Assembly (NCBI RefSeq): GCF_007752135.1
Contig: NZ_CP036298.1
Location: 4,402,001-4,466,000 of the forward strand
Direction of reading: 5' to 3'
DNA length: 64,000 nt
Source of the DNA: Aureliella helgolandensis
GTDB taxonomy: Bacteria; Planctomycetota; Planctomycetia; Pirellulales; Pirellulaceae
This document shows, piece after piece, positions 1-10,235 of this stretch. The notes below the pieces were generated by a model that worked only from the letters and a program-made list of their open reading frames with translations, searched no databases and was not told the DNA's origin. The position numbers were made by a program, and so were the translations under genes. The number at the start of each line of letters is the position of its first letter. Positions within the stretch are counted from its first letter, which is position 1.

Positions 1-881
1 TCAATTCGCGACCTTGACAAATTAAGCAACCACACATCGCATATCGGCGATAAGCAATAAACTAACACGGAAGGCATATCCCGTGAGCGAGGAGAGAAGT
101 CCTGGCGAATTCATGTTCTGATGGCTGTGGCGGGCTGATCCGGCTTCAGGTCGCCGAGGATGGTTTGGGGCTCGCTCCCTGCGAAACCTACTCGGGGGAC
201 ATATTCGGGAGACACAGAAGCCACCGACTTCGTCCGCCGCGCTGCCGCAACTCAAAGGAGGGCCGAACTGGGAATCGAAGTGGAAGACGAACCTTTGGAA
301 ACCCCGGTCTATCGTATACGCCATGCAGACCACTCGCCCGCTCAAGCAGCCTGCTCGAAGATCCTCAACCGAGCTCCCAATCCTACGACCGCCTCCTACG
401 CTGTCATGACATGCTATCATGCCCAACACACCAGTCCGGTGGTAGTTGGCTGCGCACCCCCGTGCCTCCCATACGCTACTAAGCTCCCCAAAGGCGCGAA
501 TGATGCGGAGACGGAGGATGCGACCTACGAAAGCTCGCGGCAGATTTTCTGCTAGATGCTTTTCTTCTGACTCAAGTCTAGGGAATTGGTGCGAGCGCCG
601 GGCTCCGGCAATATGCCATCGCCGCCGCCAGTCGATTGGCTTTGGTAGGGGCCCCCGACAATAGGTAACTGACACTTGCCAGCGCCTCTCCTGCTCGCTC
701 ACCGGTGCTGGGTCGCACTGAGGTTCGGTTGACAAGCGGCCAGCTCAAGAGGCTTCCACGGGCATTCCTGGGAGGACCAATTGACGTCCGCTGGGGGTGA
801 AACGCGACGCTTGGGATGCAATGACTTGCTACAATCGGTGTCAGACAAAGAACCTCAAGAGACGACTAGCGGAGCCCCAGC
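1..881. other. Gene-poor left edge
   Basis: No convincing gene is visible. Long open frames exist on both strands (about 160-555 on plus, 22-735 on minus), but they overlap antiparallel, are rich in Cys and Arg, lack a good ribosome binding site and match no family I recognise. I read the stretch as non-coding or decayed sequence upstream of the sulfatase. The only functional signal I can support is the GGAG at 871-874 that serves the next gene. Confidence 0.5.
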
Positions 882-2549
882 ATGCACGACGCCCCCCACG
901 ATTTTCTTTCCCGAGCTCTTAGTAACGCTTACCAAGGTGCACTGGGCGGGCTTGCCGAAGCTAGCCGACAGGGGAACTCTCAGCACTGGTTGTTGGCAAC
1001 CATTGTTGGGTTGCTCGGCATCAATTGCCTTTCGACCATCGCCGCAGAGAGACCCAACATCATTGTCCTTTACACGGATGACCAGGGCTATGGGGATGCC
1101 AGCTGCCTCAATCCGCAGGCCAAATTTGAGACGCCCAATCTCGATCGTTTGGCCCATGAGGGAATTCGCTTTACGAATGGACATTCGGCGGATTCCGTCT
1201 GTTCTCCATCCAGATACGGACTTTTGACAGGTCGCTACTGCTGGAGAACGACACTGAAGACCGGCGTCCTGGAAGCCGAGGCAGAGTGCTTAATCGAGGA
1301 TGGGCGGGAAACCTTGGCCACCTTGCTAAGACGCCAGGGCTACACCACTTCGATGGTTGGCAAATGGCATCTGGGAATGCAATTTCCAGGCGATTTTGCT
1401 GCTCGCGACTGGAGTGGTCCGGTTCGAGACATGCCTCTGGACAAAGGATTTGACTACTTCTTCGGCATCCCAGCCTCGCTCAACTATGGCGTACTGGCTT
1501 GGTTTGAGGGAAGGCATGCAGCCACTCCACCGACTCAATTCACTGCCAAGAAGCCCAACTCTCGCCATGTAGATTACCGCATTGCTCCCCCGTATGAATC
1601 CACTCCCGCCGAAACCAAGAGGTTGCATGGCAAAGCGGCCATCGAAGTCGCAGCCGACTTTGTGGACAACCAGTGCCTGACGCGTTTTACCGATCGAGCG
1701 ATCCAATGGATGACCCGCCATATCTCCAGCCAGCCCGCCCCGGCCCCCTTCTTCCTCTACCTCCCGTTCACTTCCCCACACTACCCTGTGTGTCCGTCGC
1801 CGGAGTTTTGGGGACAAGGCGAGTGTGGTGGTTATGGAGAGTTCGTAATCGAAACCGACTACCATGTGGGCCGCATCCTTAATTATCTTGAGTCAGCCGG
1901 TATCGATGACAACACCCTGATTGTCTTTACCAGTGACAATGGCCCCGAGACCTCATGGAAACAACGCGCGAAAAAATTTGACCATGCCAGCAACGGTTCT
2001 TTTCGCGGCGGCAAACGCGATATCTACGAAGGCGGACACCGCGTTCCCTTCTTTGTCCGATGGCCTAGCGGCATTGCCCAACCGGGACGCGAATGGTCAC
2101 GGCCCGTCGGCCAGGTCGATCTTCTAGCTACCATCGCTGAACTCCTGCAGGTGGAACTCGACTCGAATGCAGCAGAAGACAGCTGTAGCTTTGCACCAGT
2201 GCTGACGTCACCGACCACCAACCTAGAGCGATTGCCGTTGATCAATCATGCCATGAACGGCCGGTTCTCCATCACGAAGGGAGACTGGAAGCTCGTTCTC
2301 CCACACAAGGATCTCCCAGCAGAGCTCTTCGACCTCGCTAACGACGCCGGGGAACAGGAAGATTTGCTGGCGGATGCGTCGGGAGAGGCTCATCAAGAAC
2401 GCGTTGCACACCTCACGCGTTTGATGACCGAAATTGTAGTCAACGGTCGAACCACGCCGGGCCTCAGTCAACCGAACGACACCGGCTACTGGAACGATCT
2501 GAGCTGGCTGCCGCAATCCGAGTACGAATCGTTGACTCAGCAAGATTAG
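882..2549 (+). CDS. Secreted sulfatase (alkaline-phosphatase superfamily)
   Basis: This 555-residue protein is an arylsulfatase-type hydrolase that removes sulfate esters, probably from sulfated polysaccharide. After a long N-region and a hydrophobic signal segment (about residues 36-54), the mature part starts at RPNIIV. Visible catalytic features are the metal ligands D66-D67, the formylglycine site C-S-P-S-R at 107-111 (C107 is the residue oxidised by the maturase), G-K-W-H-L-G at 160-165, H300 and D352-N353. The length suits a planctomycete sulfatase. The ATG at 882 is supported by GGAG at 871-874, seven bases upstream. It converges on the cytochrome-WD40 gene and has no maturase gene beside it. 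The exact substrate cannot be read from the sequence. Confidence 0.93.
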   Translation: MHDAPHDFLSRALSNAYQGALGGLAEASRQGNSQHWLLATIVGLLGINCLSTIAAERPNIIVLYTDDQGYGDASCLNPQAKFETPNLDRLAHEGIRFTNGHSADSVCSPSRYGLLTGRYCWRTTLKTGVLEAEAECLIEDGRETLATLLRRQGYTTSMVGKWHLGMQFPGDFAARDWSGPVRDMPLDKGFDYFFGIPASLNYGVLAWFEGRHAATPPTQFTAKKPNSRHVDYRIAPPYESTPAETKRLHGKAAIEVAADFVDNQCLTRFTDRAIQWMTRHISSQPAPAPFFLYLPFTSPHYPVCPSPEFWGQGECGGYGEFVIETDYHVGRILNYLESAGIDDNTLIVFTSDNGPETSWKQRAKKFDHASNGSFRGGKRDIYEGGHRVPFFVRWPSGIAQPGREWSRPVGQVDLLATIAELLQVELDSNAAEDSCSFAPVLTSPTTNLERLPLINHAMNGRFSITKGDWKLVLPHKDLPAELFDLANDAGEQEDLLADASGEAHQERVAHLTRLMTEIVVNGRTTPGLSQPNDTGYWNDLSWLPQSEYESLTQQD

Positions 2550-2601
2550 CTCACCGAACGCATCCTGAGGACCGTCGGAACAACTGTTGGCGGATCGTCG
2601 C

Positions 2602-2620
2602 CGAACCGCTCACCGGTTCG
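2602..2620. terminator. Possible bidirectional terminator hairpin
   Basis: CGAACCG (2602-2608) and CGGTTCG (2614-2620) form a 7-bp stem around a 5-base loop, between the convergent ends of the sulfatase and the cytochrome-WD40 gene. There is no U-tract on either side, so it may be a transcript-end stabiliser rather than a true intrinsic terminator. Confidence 0.35.
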
Positions 2621-2678
2621 TTCTGGAAAATGCCGATCGGCGGAGCGATCTGCCGACACGGATTGCTCCGACCGCCCC

Positions 2679-4043
2679 TTAGGGTTTTGCAACCCAACTG
2701 CGTTGGCTGGCGGCATCTGCGGCTTGCCAAACATGCAGCTTCCCATCGAAGGCGCCGGATGCGACCAACTGCTCAGAGGGTTGGAGCGTCGCAGACAGTA
2801 CCCAGTCGGAATTCCCAGTGAATTCACGGACAACACTATTGCTCGTCAAATCAATCTGCAATAAACGTCCGTCAGCACAGGGAACCAAGACGAACGCGGG
2901 CGTCACCAGGGGCTTAAACCCGACGCCCCCTAGCGCTACCGATGCGATGTTCTTGCCATCAGCGATCGTCCAGCGGTGCAGTTTGTGGTCGTCTCCTGTT
3001 GAGACCGCCTCGCTACCATCTCCTACGAAGGCCACCCCTTGGACGGTTGCCTCATGTCCGAGGTAACTCGCCAGCAGGCTACCATCGGAGCCATCATAGA
3101 CCTTTACCGACTTATCCCGACTTGCCGAAGCCAGACGGCTTCCGTCGGGACTCCAGGCGACTGCTGTTACCCAATCCGCATGGCTCGAAAGTGTACGAAG
3201 CTCTTGCTTGGTGTCGACATCGACAATCCGAACCATGCCGTCGGCCGAGCCCACAGCCAACTCGCTAGTCTGAGGACGGAAGGCAACATCCAAGACAACA
3301 TCATGCGTTCTCGCCAACACATCGATCACCTTACCACTCTCAAAATCGACCACCCGCACTTCGCCACTTTGCCCTGGCTCGCCACAGGCAACGGCCAGTC
3401 GCTGCCCGTCGTGGTGAAATTTCATCCCAAATACGCGTTGGCCTATGTTTGGGATCCGCCGCGCGAGGCTACCATCGACGACATTCCAAACCGTCAACTC
3501 GTGGTACCCGCCGACAATCAACTGTTGACCATCCGGCGAGAAGGTAACGCTGGTAGCTGGCACGGGGCGGGCATAGTTCGCTGGTGGATCGGGATAGACC
3601 GCAGGTGGAACAACCAGCGCCAACTGTTGGTTCGGCTCCATACCATCAAATTTGGCTCCCTCTTGAATCCATCGCGACATCAGCGCAATTTGTTCGGACG
3701 TAAGTGGAGCTGCATCCACGGGCATCCGCTCTGACGCATCCTCGGCGGCAACGCGCCGCACCAACTCCCCAATTTCTTCCGCTGAATGGCCAATGGGGCC
3801 TTCCCCCGAATCCCCTGGCTTCTGTACTTCGTCAAACGTATCGACCCGATAGCCACCTTCGGACTTCCTGGCTCCATGGCACGCCAGGCAATTTTCCAGC
3901 AGAATCGGGGCGATGTCTCTGCGAAAGCTAACCGGCTCTTCGGCGGAGACTGGAGCCGCCCCAGCCCAAGTCAACATGCAGAGCGCGAGAATCGATCGCG
4001 TGCCCCATCGCAAACGGTCTGACAACAAGCAAGCAGGCGACAT
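2679..4043 (-). CDS. Secreted cytochrome c-like / WD40 beta-propeller protein
   Basis: The protein has a signal peptide (hydrophobic stretch ending A-S-A-E type), a planctomycete cytochrome c-like domain with one C-L-A-C-H haem motif in the first part, then six or seven WD40 repeats (phrases such as VTAVAWSPDGSRLASASRDKS and similar) filling the rest. It is about 454 residues from the ATG at 4043, which places the signal peptide at the N-terminus; an ATG at 4088 is an alternative, and the frame stays open back to 4202 inside the preceding gene. It is the third gene of a minus-strand operon after the DUF1501 and giant PSD genes. Such proteins are thought to be surface or periplasmic scaffolds. 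The function is unknown, and haem binding is inferred from the motif. Confidence 0.88.
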   Translation of the reverse strand: MSPACLLSDRLRWGTRSILALCMLTWAGAAPVSAEEPVSFRRDIAPILLENCLACHGARKSEGGYRVDTFDEVQKPGDSGEGPIGHSAEEIGELVRRVAAEDASERMPVDAAPLTSEQIALMSRWIQEGAKFDGMEPNQQLALVVPPAVYPDPPANYARPVPATSVTFSPDGQQLIVGGYHELTVWNVVDGSLARRIPNIGQRVFGMKFHHDGQRLAVACGEPGQSGEVRVVDFESGKVIDVLARTHDVVLDVAFRPQTSELAVGSADGMVRIVDVDTKQELRTLSSHADWVTAVAWSPDGSRLASASRDKSVKVYDGSDGSLLASYLGHEATVQGVAFVGDGSEAVSTGDDHKLHRWTIADGKNIASVALGGVGFKPLVTPAFVLVPCADGRLLQIDLTSNSVVREFTGNSDWVLSATLQPSEQLVASGAFDGKLHVWQAADAASQRSWVAKP

Positions 4044-4116
4044 GTTTGGAATCTTGCAATGAAAAAAGTATGCGGGGGCAGAGGGCATGAAGTAGGGTCG
4101 CGTTCTTGAGGGATTG

Positions 4117-7100
4117 CTAATGTTGAAACAAGAATTCATCGGTGTTGAACAGCGCCCAGCACAGATCTTCGACCCCCACAGCAGGGTCTTCACCTTGGGC
4201 ACAATGGGTCAGCGCTAGCTGCAATTCGACCTCGTTCGGCTCACGGCAGAGGGCCGCCAAGTACAATTGTCGAATGACTTCTTCCACAGGCAATTCGGCG
4301 GCAAGATTCTTGCGAAAGCTATTGTTGCCGTCACGCAATTTCTCATGCATCATCGGACCGTTAAACAACTCTATCGCCATCCCAAGATTCGAGCTGTCCG
4401 ATCGCTCACAAGCACACACCGTACTCCGCTCCGGCTGACCGAATACTTTGAGAAACTCATTTTTGACCACATCGGGTGCAGGCAATTGAGTGGCGAGCGT
4501 GCCACTTGGTAGCTTGCCAAATCCCTGCTGCAATTCGAGCGTTCGATTGATGGCATCCAACAACTGCTCCGCACTTAACAATCTTGGGATCTGGTGGGAA
4601 AAGAAGGTTGTATCTTGTTCATTGAAGGAATTTGCATTCGCGCTGGCTTGGTAGGTATTGCTATTGAGGATGACGCGCAACAGATGCTTTCGGTCATAAC
4701 CACTCTCCACGAAGTCTTCGGCCAGTGCATCCAACAGGGGAGCATTGGATGGTGGATTCGAATCACGGAAATCATCGATCGGATCAACAATTCCGCGAGA
4801 AAACAGATGACTCCACAATCGATTGGCTTCAATCCTAGCAAAGTACGGGTTGTGGGGAGCAACCAACCAATCGGCGAAAGCTAAACGTCGGTCAACATTC
4901 GGTTTGGCCGGCTGACTGCCCTGCTGCGGCAGCCAAGGTTGCATGACCATCCCAGTTCTGGGTTGCGTAACCTCTCCGGAAAAACTCGTGTAAACAAACA
5001 TCTCGCCAGGTCGCTCCGTCTTCCGACGTTGGACCTGATTGAAGAAGGCGCCCAGACCGTAATAGTTATCTTGTGTCCAACGTTCAAAAGGATGGTTGTG
5101 GCACTTCGCGCATTGCAATCTGGCTCCCAGAAAGATCTGGGAAATGGTCTCTACCGACTCATTCATGTCCGTGGATGTGCGATAGAAGTTGGCTGGCGGA
5201 TTCTCAAGCGTACTTCCCGATCCGGTAAGCAACTCGGTAGCGAACTGGTCGTAGGGCATGTTACTGCGCAGAGATTCTTCCACCCAACGATGGTATTTAT
5301 AGACTCCTTCTTCTCCGACCAATTTACTGGTCATGCGAAGCAGATCGCCCCATTTCAGCGCCCAAAACTTTGCGTATTCCTCGCGATCCAATAGAGCATC
5401 AATCAGTTCTGCTCTCTTGGTCACGCTAGTGTTGGACAAAAATTGTTCCGTTTCGGATACCGTTGGCAGTACTCCCAAGACATCCAAGTTCACGCGTCTT
5501 ACAAATTCAGCATCGCTGCAAACCTCCGAGGGCGAGTACTTCAGCTGCTGCAGTTTTGCATGGACCAACTCATCGATGTAGTTCCTCGGCTCAGGCGACG
5601 ACCACTCAAAATCGGGCACCTCTTCCACCGTCATGATCGGTACCGATTCAATGTGTTCCAGAAAACGGACCAAGATCGCAATTTCGCCCCGCGTGGCGGG
5701 AGCAATAAATCCTCGTTCATCGATATTCGCAACGGACGTGTCGGAACTTTCGTAGGCAGCCAATTCGGTAACGTCTCGTTGCGTACCGTCCGCGAAATGA
5801 GCTGTGACCGCCAATTGTTGCCCGCCATCACTAACGGGCAGAATTTGCCTACCACTTGGAACCACTTCTAAACGCGTGACGCGCGGAGTTTCCGGCGGAT
5901 CGGCTTGAGCGCCGGTAGCGATCCAGTCTCGCAAAATCGACAGGGCAGGGTCGTTTTCGTGCAATTGCTTGCCCCCACCATGGGCCACCTTCATTAATGG
6001 CTTCAGCAGCAACAGGCTTTGCTCGGCATCGAGAGGATTGGTTCGCCGACCGAAGTCCTCGCGAATCAGGGTCAGTTCATCCAACTTCAGGTCAAAGGCT
6101 CGCAACGACAGGCGAAATCCCCCCTTTCCGCTGGGAGAACCATGGCAAGCGCCGGAATTGCATCCCTGCTTGGACAACGCAACTAGGACCTCCGACTCAA
6201 AGGCAATAGGACGTGGAGTGTCGAATCCCGAAACCTGAACCTCCACCGTGTGTTGTAGGCTTCCCACGCGGACGGTAATGTGGGTCGTGCCATTCGCATG
6301 CGGTTGCACAACTCCGTCAACCACGGTAGCCGTCTCGGGATTTGCCGATTCCAGCCGAGCAAATCGTGTCCAGTCACGCGTGCCCTGCGCGGAATTGCCA
6401 ACGATCACCAACTGCTGATGATCTCTAGCGTCCTGCAATTCAACTTTGGAAGGATAGACCACCAACGCATCAGGACTGGGTTGCACATGCAACTGAGCAA
6501 TAGACGATGCGACGGTAAACTCATTGCCTGCATGACTACTCTTAGCCGCGACTGCCAACTCGATCACTTGGCTCACATCAATCTGATCGGATACCTGCAA
6601 TTCAAAAACCAATTCGCTCTGGTCAGCGGCGATCGTGAGCGACTCCGGCGCCGTAATTCCAGCTGGGAGATTCGGGAAAGTTAGCGTCACAGGTTGCGGA
6701 TCCTCACCTCGACGCGCAACCTCCGCCCGCAATCGAACCTGTCCTCCAGCCAGCGAGGGTTCCAGTATTTGCAAATCGACCCTGAGCGGATCAAACCAAC
6801 TGACTGGAAATTCATAGGTCTCCAACCGGCCGCGACCGCCCCATTCTCCGTAGACCATCAATTCAATCTGATCGGGCTCCTCCGTGGCATTCGGGTCGCG
6901 ATTTAGGGTAGCGGTGTAGGTGTCGTTTTCAGCTGTGGCTGACATGGTCCAGCCCTGCGGCAACGAGCTGCCTAGGAGTTGCACTCCCGCCTTGAACTCC
7001 GGCACGGCGCGTTGCAGAGTGAACGTGGCTGCATGAGTTCCAACGGGGCGTGCAAAGCTGAGTTTAGCGGCCGGAGCGAGACTAAAAGCGGACGTGCTCT

Positions 7101-8847
7101 CGGAGACTTCGCCCAGTGCCAAGGTGCCATTGCTCCACTCGCCTGGAAATAGAACGGCTGGCTCCTTCACGCGGGCGAGCGACCGACTTTCGACCAGCTC
7201 TATCTGCGTAGGATCGTCCACTGCCGTTGCCTGCAGTCGCACCAAGGCTACCCCAGCACTCTTCCACTCCTCATCACTACGTAGGTACAGACGCGCCTGC
7301 TTGGCACCCGCTGGAACATTGGGATTGAGTAGGCTGAGCCCCGCAACGGGCTCTTGTAGCGCGAACTCAAGTGGGCCTTCATAGCCGTGGCGGGCAATGT
7401 TCAGATCGATTGCGCATGCCCCAACTCCTGGTTCCAACAAGTGTTGTTCTAAAGTTGCCGCCTCCGGCTTCAGGGCAACCTGGAACCCCGGGGCCGCCGA
7501 TGCCTCGATCCAATAGCCGTAAGAGTCTCCACCGCGTTTGAGAAGGTCTTCGACCTCTAGAGTCAACGGGCCATCTGCCGCAACAGCGTGCTGCAGTGTC
7601 CACTCATCTTGATCGTTGATCGGTGATTCGACCAACAGTGTACCGGCCGCGTCGTATAAACGCATGCGCAACAGAGTAGGGCAGCCCAAACTTCGCGTTC
7701 GTGTAACAATGGAAATCGACTGTCCCTGCTTGCCTGTAAGCAAGTAGCGGTCCACCTCGCGCGGCTGCGACAATCGCCCACTAATACCGATCGGCAATGC
7801 CAACTCCACAGCGTTAACAGTTGACACATTCGCATCCGCTGTCTCCGAAACCACGTCGGCAAGTGCAGCCTTGGAGTGAGAGTTTTCCGTTTCCTGCGGA
7901 ATCTTTCCAACAATCAGCGGTAACCAGGCGGACGATAGTCCTCCCGGCAGTTTCGCACCGATGTTCCGTATAAAAGTCTGACCGTTGGCCGGCGTTTGAA
8001 AGACCTGCGGTTCAATCTTCTCATCGTCAAGACTCACGAAGTGAATCGGTGTAGTTTCGCCTGCCCGCACTGCTAGAGGCTCGCAATGGCTGAGCAATGG
8101 GAAATCACCGATTCGCAGGTGATAGTCGCTACTACCTGCGGCGTGCCGACTATCAAACACTTCAACCCAGTACACTCCAGCGGAAGCGAACCGATAGCTG
8201 AACTTGCAGTCCGGTCCCACGGAATCATCGTCAGCCAGATGGAGGGTCTTTCCAGCCGCATCTAGCAATCGCACGACAGGATCCATGGTGGATTGCAGTT
8301 CTTGTGCGTGCACGGCAATGGAGACTCGCGCTCCCTCCGCCACTTGAAACTTGTAGAAATCACTGGTTGAACTATCGCAAACTCCATCCACGGCGCACAA
8401 ACTCGGGAGGGACTGAGCCGAGGCCTGGGATTGATTTCCCCCACTGTCGACGACCGTGGGCAGGTCATCCATCAACAGAGCTTGTCGTTTCATTACGCCC
8501 GACTCCGCGGCAAGCCAAATTCCCCAAGCGCCCAGCGGCACGTCGCTCGGTGCTTCAACTTCCAGGGTTGCTTGCGTGGGATCGATAACTTGCAACCGAA
8601 GTTTGACGCCCGGTGCATTGGTCGCTGCTTTCAGAGATTCCCCGAAGTTGGTTCCCGTGAGTCGAAGAATGGTCGTTTCGCCGGGCACGCAGGTCTTGGG
8701 TGCAATGGACACCAGAGTCGTTTGAGCGTTCCCGACAGCCGAGAATTGCCACAACAAGGCCAGAACCAGGGGAAAAAGGCGGAGGAACATTGCGTGGCTT
8801 GTCCAAAAGACGTTACTTGGCGAAGGAGGCAAACTAGAGACGAACAT
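4117..8847 (-). CDS. Giant secreted Ig-like / cytochrome / DUF1549-DUF1553 protein
   Basis: This 1576-residue exported protein has a hydrophobic leader at about residues 20-42, a prepeptidase-C-terminal-like domain (about 125-250), a long series of beta-rich domains, and a bacterial Ig-like (BIG2) domain just before an atypical haem motif C-N-S-G-A-C-H (CX4CH, near 893). A second BIG2 domain, DUF1549 (from about 1087, with C-A-K-C-H near 1247) and DUF1553 (from about 1320) follow. The start at 8847 overlaps the DUF1501 stop as TAATG and has GGGAGG upstream, so translation is probably coupled; an internal ATG at 8790 would give a shorter leader. Planctomycetes carry many such proteins beside DUF1501 genes, and their biochemical role is unresolved. 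Electron transfer or sugar binding at the cell surface is inference. Confidence 0.88.
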   Translation of the reverse strand: MFVSSLPPSPSNVFWTSHAMFLRLFPLVLALLWQFSAVGNAQTTLVSIAPKTCVPGETTILRLTGTNFGESLKAATNAPGVKLRLQVIDPTQATLEVEAPSDVPLGAWGIWLAAESGVMKRQALLMDDLPTVVDSGGNQSQASAQSLPSLCAVDGVCDSSTSDFYKFQVAEGARVSIAVHAQELQSTMDPVVRLLDAAGKTLHLADDDSVGPDCKFSYRFASAGVYWVEVFDSRHAAGSSDYHLRIGDFPLLSHCEPLAVRAGETTPIHFVSLDDEKIEPQVFQTPANGQTFIRNIGAKLPGGLSSAWLPLIVGKIPQETENSHSKAALADVVSETADANVSTVNAVELALPIGISGRLSQPREVDRYLLTGKQGQSISIVTRTRSLGCPTLLRMRLYDAAGTLLVESPINDQDEWTLQHAVAADGPLTLEVEDLLKRGGDSYGYWIEASAAPGFQVALKPEAATLEQHLLEPGVGACAIDLNIARHGYEGPLEFALQEPVAGLSLLNPNVPAGAKQARLYLRSDEEWKSAGVALVRLQATAVDDPTQIELVESRSLARVKEPAVLFPGEWSNGTLALGEVSESTSAFSLAPAAKLSFARPVGTHAATFTLQRAVPEFKAGVQLLGSSLPQGWTMSATAENDTYTATLNRDPNATEEPDQIELMVYGEWGGRGRLETYEFPVSWFDPLRVDLQILEPSLAGGQVRLRAEVARRGEDPQPVTLTFPNLPAGITAPESLTIAADQSELVFELQVSDQIDVSQVIELAVAAKSSHAGNEFTVASSIAQLHVQPSPDALVVYPSKVELQDARDHQQLVIVGNSAQGTRDWTRFARLESANPETATVVDGVVQPHANGTTHITVRVGSLQHTVEVQVSGFDTPRPIAFESEVLVALSKQGCNSGACHGSPSGKGGFRLSLRAFDLKLDELTLIREDFGRRTNPLDAEQSLLLLKPLMKVAHGGGKQLHENDPALSILRDWIATGAQADPPETPRVTRLEVVPSGRQILPVSDGGQQLAVTAHFADGTQRDVTELAAYESSDTSVANIDERGFIAPATRGEIAILVRFLEHIESVPIMTVEEVPDFEWSSPEPRNYIDELVHAKLQQLKYSPSEVCSDAEFVRRVNLDVLGVLPTVSETEQFLSNTSVTKRAELIDALLDREEYAKFWALKWGDLLRMTSKLVGEEGVYKYHRWVEESLRSNMPYDQFATELLTGSGSTLENPPANFYRTSTDMNESVETISQIFLGARLQCAKCHNHPFERWTQDNYYGLGAFFNQVQRRKTERPGEMFVYTSFSGEVTQPRTGMVMQPWLPQQGSQPAKPNVDRRLAFADWLVAPHNPYFARIEANRLWSHLFSRGIVDPIDDFRDSNPPSNAPLLDALAEDFVESGYDRKHLLRVILNSNTYQASANANSFNEQDTTFFSHQIPRLLSAEQLLDAINRTLELQQGFGKLPSGTLATQLPAPDVVKNEFLKVFGQPERSTVCACERSDSSNLGMAIELFNGPMMHEKLRDGNNSFRKNLAAELPVEEVIRQLYLAALCREPNEVELQLALTHCAQGEDPAVGVEDLCWALFNTDEFLFQH

Positions 8848-10235
8848 TAGCCAGCCCTCCCGCTATAGAGTTCCTGTATCAACGCGCCATTCTGCAGTAG
8901 ATGGGGACGCTCAAGCGGGTCCGCAATGGTCACGTCAGGTGCTACGCCGAGAGCATTGAATATCGTGCTGCAGATGTCTGCGGGAGACCAAGATCGTGTC
9001 ACGGGAAAGGCCGCTTGTTCGTCAGTTTCCCCGAGGACTTGGCCTCCGAGTACTCCCGCTCCAGCAAACAGTCCAGAGTATGCGTGTGCCCAATGATCTC
9101 TTCCAGGAATGGTCTGGCCAGGCAACGTCGAGACTTTGGGCGTGCGTCCAAATTCTCCCATCACAATAACTAACGTTTGTTCCAGCAATCCACTAGCATC
9201 CAGGTCATCCATCAGCGCCGCCAATCCTTGGTCCAACTGCGGCAGGAGGGTATTCTTAAGACGTCCCCAGTTGTCCACATGCGTGTCCCAGGTCTGAACA
9301 ATCCCCATCGTGGCTTGAATGATTGGCACTCCCGCTTCCACCATGCGCCGCGAGAGCAAAAGGGACTGGCCGAACTTGTTGCGTCCGTATCGCTCGCGAG
9401 TCTCTTCCGACTCTCGATGAATATCGAAAGCCTGCACCATTTTGCCAGATGTCAGGAGTTTGAACGCGATCTGTTGCTGGTCACGAAGCGTCTGGGTGTC
9501 GGCATTCTTGTGTTCGGCGCGTCCGTGGTTCAACTCTTCCAACAGCGACTGGCGAGACTTTAACCGATCGATGTTCATGCCCTCGCGCATGGCTAACGCC
9601 TGCATGCGAAAATCAGGAGCGTTGGGATCGCCTTGCACTTGCCAAGGATCGAATTTTGCTCCGAGAAAACCAGCGTGCTGTCCAGGCCAGGTCAACGGTC
9701 CCTCAATCAGATAGTTGGGCAGCGAAACTCCCGTCGGAATGCCATCGTGGCGTGGACGAACGAAATCGAGTGCGGCAGCGAAATTGGGAAAATCATTGCG
9801 GGTCTCAACGCGATCGAGGTCGGAGCCACCACGCGGCAAAGGCGTGGGGCGTCCGGTGAGTGCCACATGCGTTGCCAACAGATGGTTATGTTCTTGGTGC
9901 GCCAGGGTTCGAAGGAGACTCCAACGATCCGCCTGCTGCGCAAATTTCGGCAGATGTTCGCAAACGGCAACGCCAGGAATTTTGGTTCCAATCGGCGAGA
10001 ACTCCCCGCGCACTTCGGCTGGAGCGTTCGGCTTGGGATCCCACATGTCCAACTGGCTCGGCCCGCCACTGAGCATGACGATCAAAACCGATTTTGCTTG
10101 GCCATATCCCGCAGCAGAAGTGCCGGCCGCCTGCAATGGTTTCGCCCCCATCCCGGCCAGAGTGGTTCCAGCCACGCCAGCAGCACCAATTCTCAAAAAG
10201 TTGCGACGATTCCATGCATAAAGAGGCGATAGCAT
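8847..10235 (-). CDS. DUF1501 family protein with Tat signal
   Basis: This 462-residue protein begins with a twin-arginine leader (R-R-N-F-L-R-I-G, about residues 10-17) followed by a hydrophobic A/G-rich stretch, so it is probably exported folded. The body shows DUF1501 hallmarks: MLSGGPSQLDMWDPKP near residue 54, and near the C-terminus the G-E-F-G-R-T-P and G-R-D-H-W phrases resembling the alkaline-phosphatase/sulfatase fold. It is the first gene of the minus-strand operon and its TAA overlaps the ATG of the giant PSD protein. DUF1501 genes nearly always sit next to DUF1549/DUF1553 genes in this phylum, suggesting a shared complex or pathway. No enzymatic activity is established. Confidence 0.92.
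   Translation of the reverse strand: MLSPLYAWNRRNFLRIGAAGVAGTTLAGMGAKPLQAAGTSAAGYGQAKSVLIVMLSGGPSQLDMWDPKPNAPAEVRGEFSPIGTKIPGVAVCEHLPKFAQQADRWSLLRTLAHQEHNHLLATHVALTGRPTPLPRGGSDLDRVETRNDFPNFAAALDFVRPRHDGIPTGVSLPNYLIEGPLTWPGQHAGFLGAKFDPWQVQGDPNAPDFRMQALAMREGMNIDRLKSRQSLLEELNHGRAEHKNADTQTLRDQQQIAFKLLTSGKMVQAFDIHRESEETRERYGRNKFGQSLLLSRRMVEAGVPIIQATMGIVQTWDTHVDNWGRLKNTLLPQLDQGLAALMDDLDASGLLEQTLVIVMGEFGRTPKVSTLPGQTIPGRDHWAHAYSGLFAGAGVLGGQVLGETDEQAAFPVTRSWSPADICSTIFNALGVAPDVTIADPLERPHLLQNGALIQELYSGRAG

Noticed and set aside
22-735. 237-codon minus-strand frame
   Set aside because: It is antiparallel to another long frame, rich in Cys and Arg, without a ribosome site or recognisable motif.
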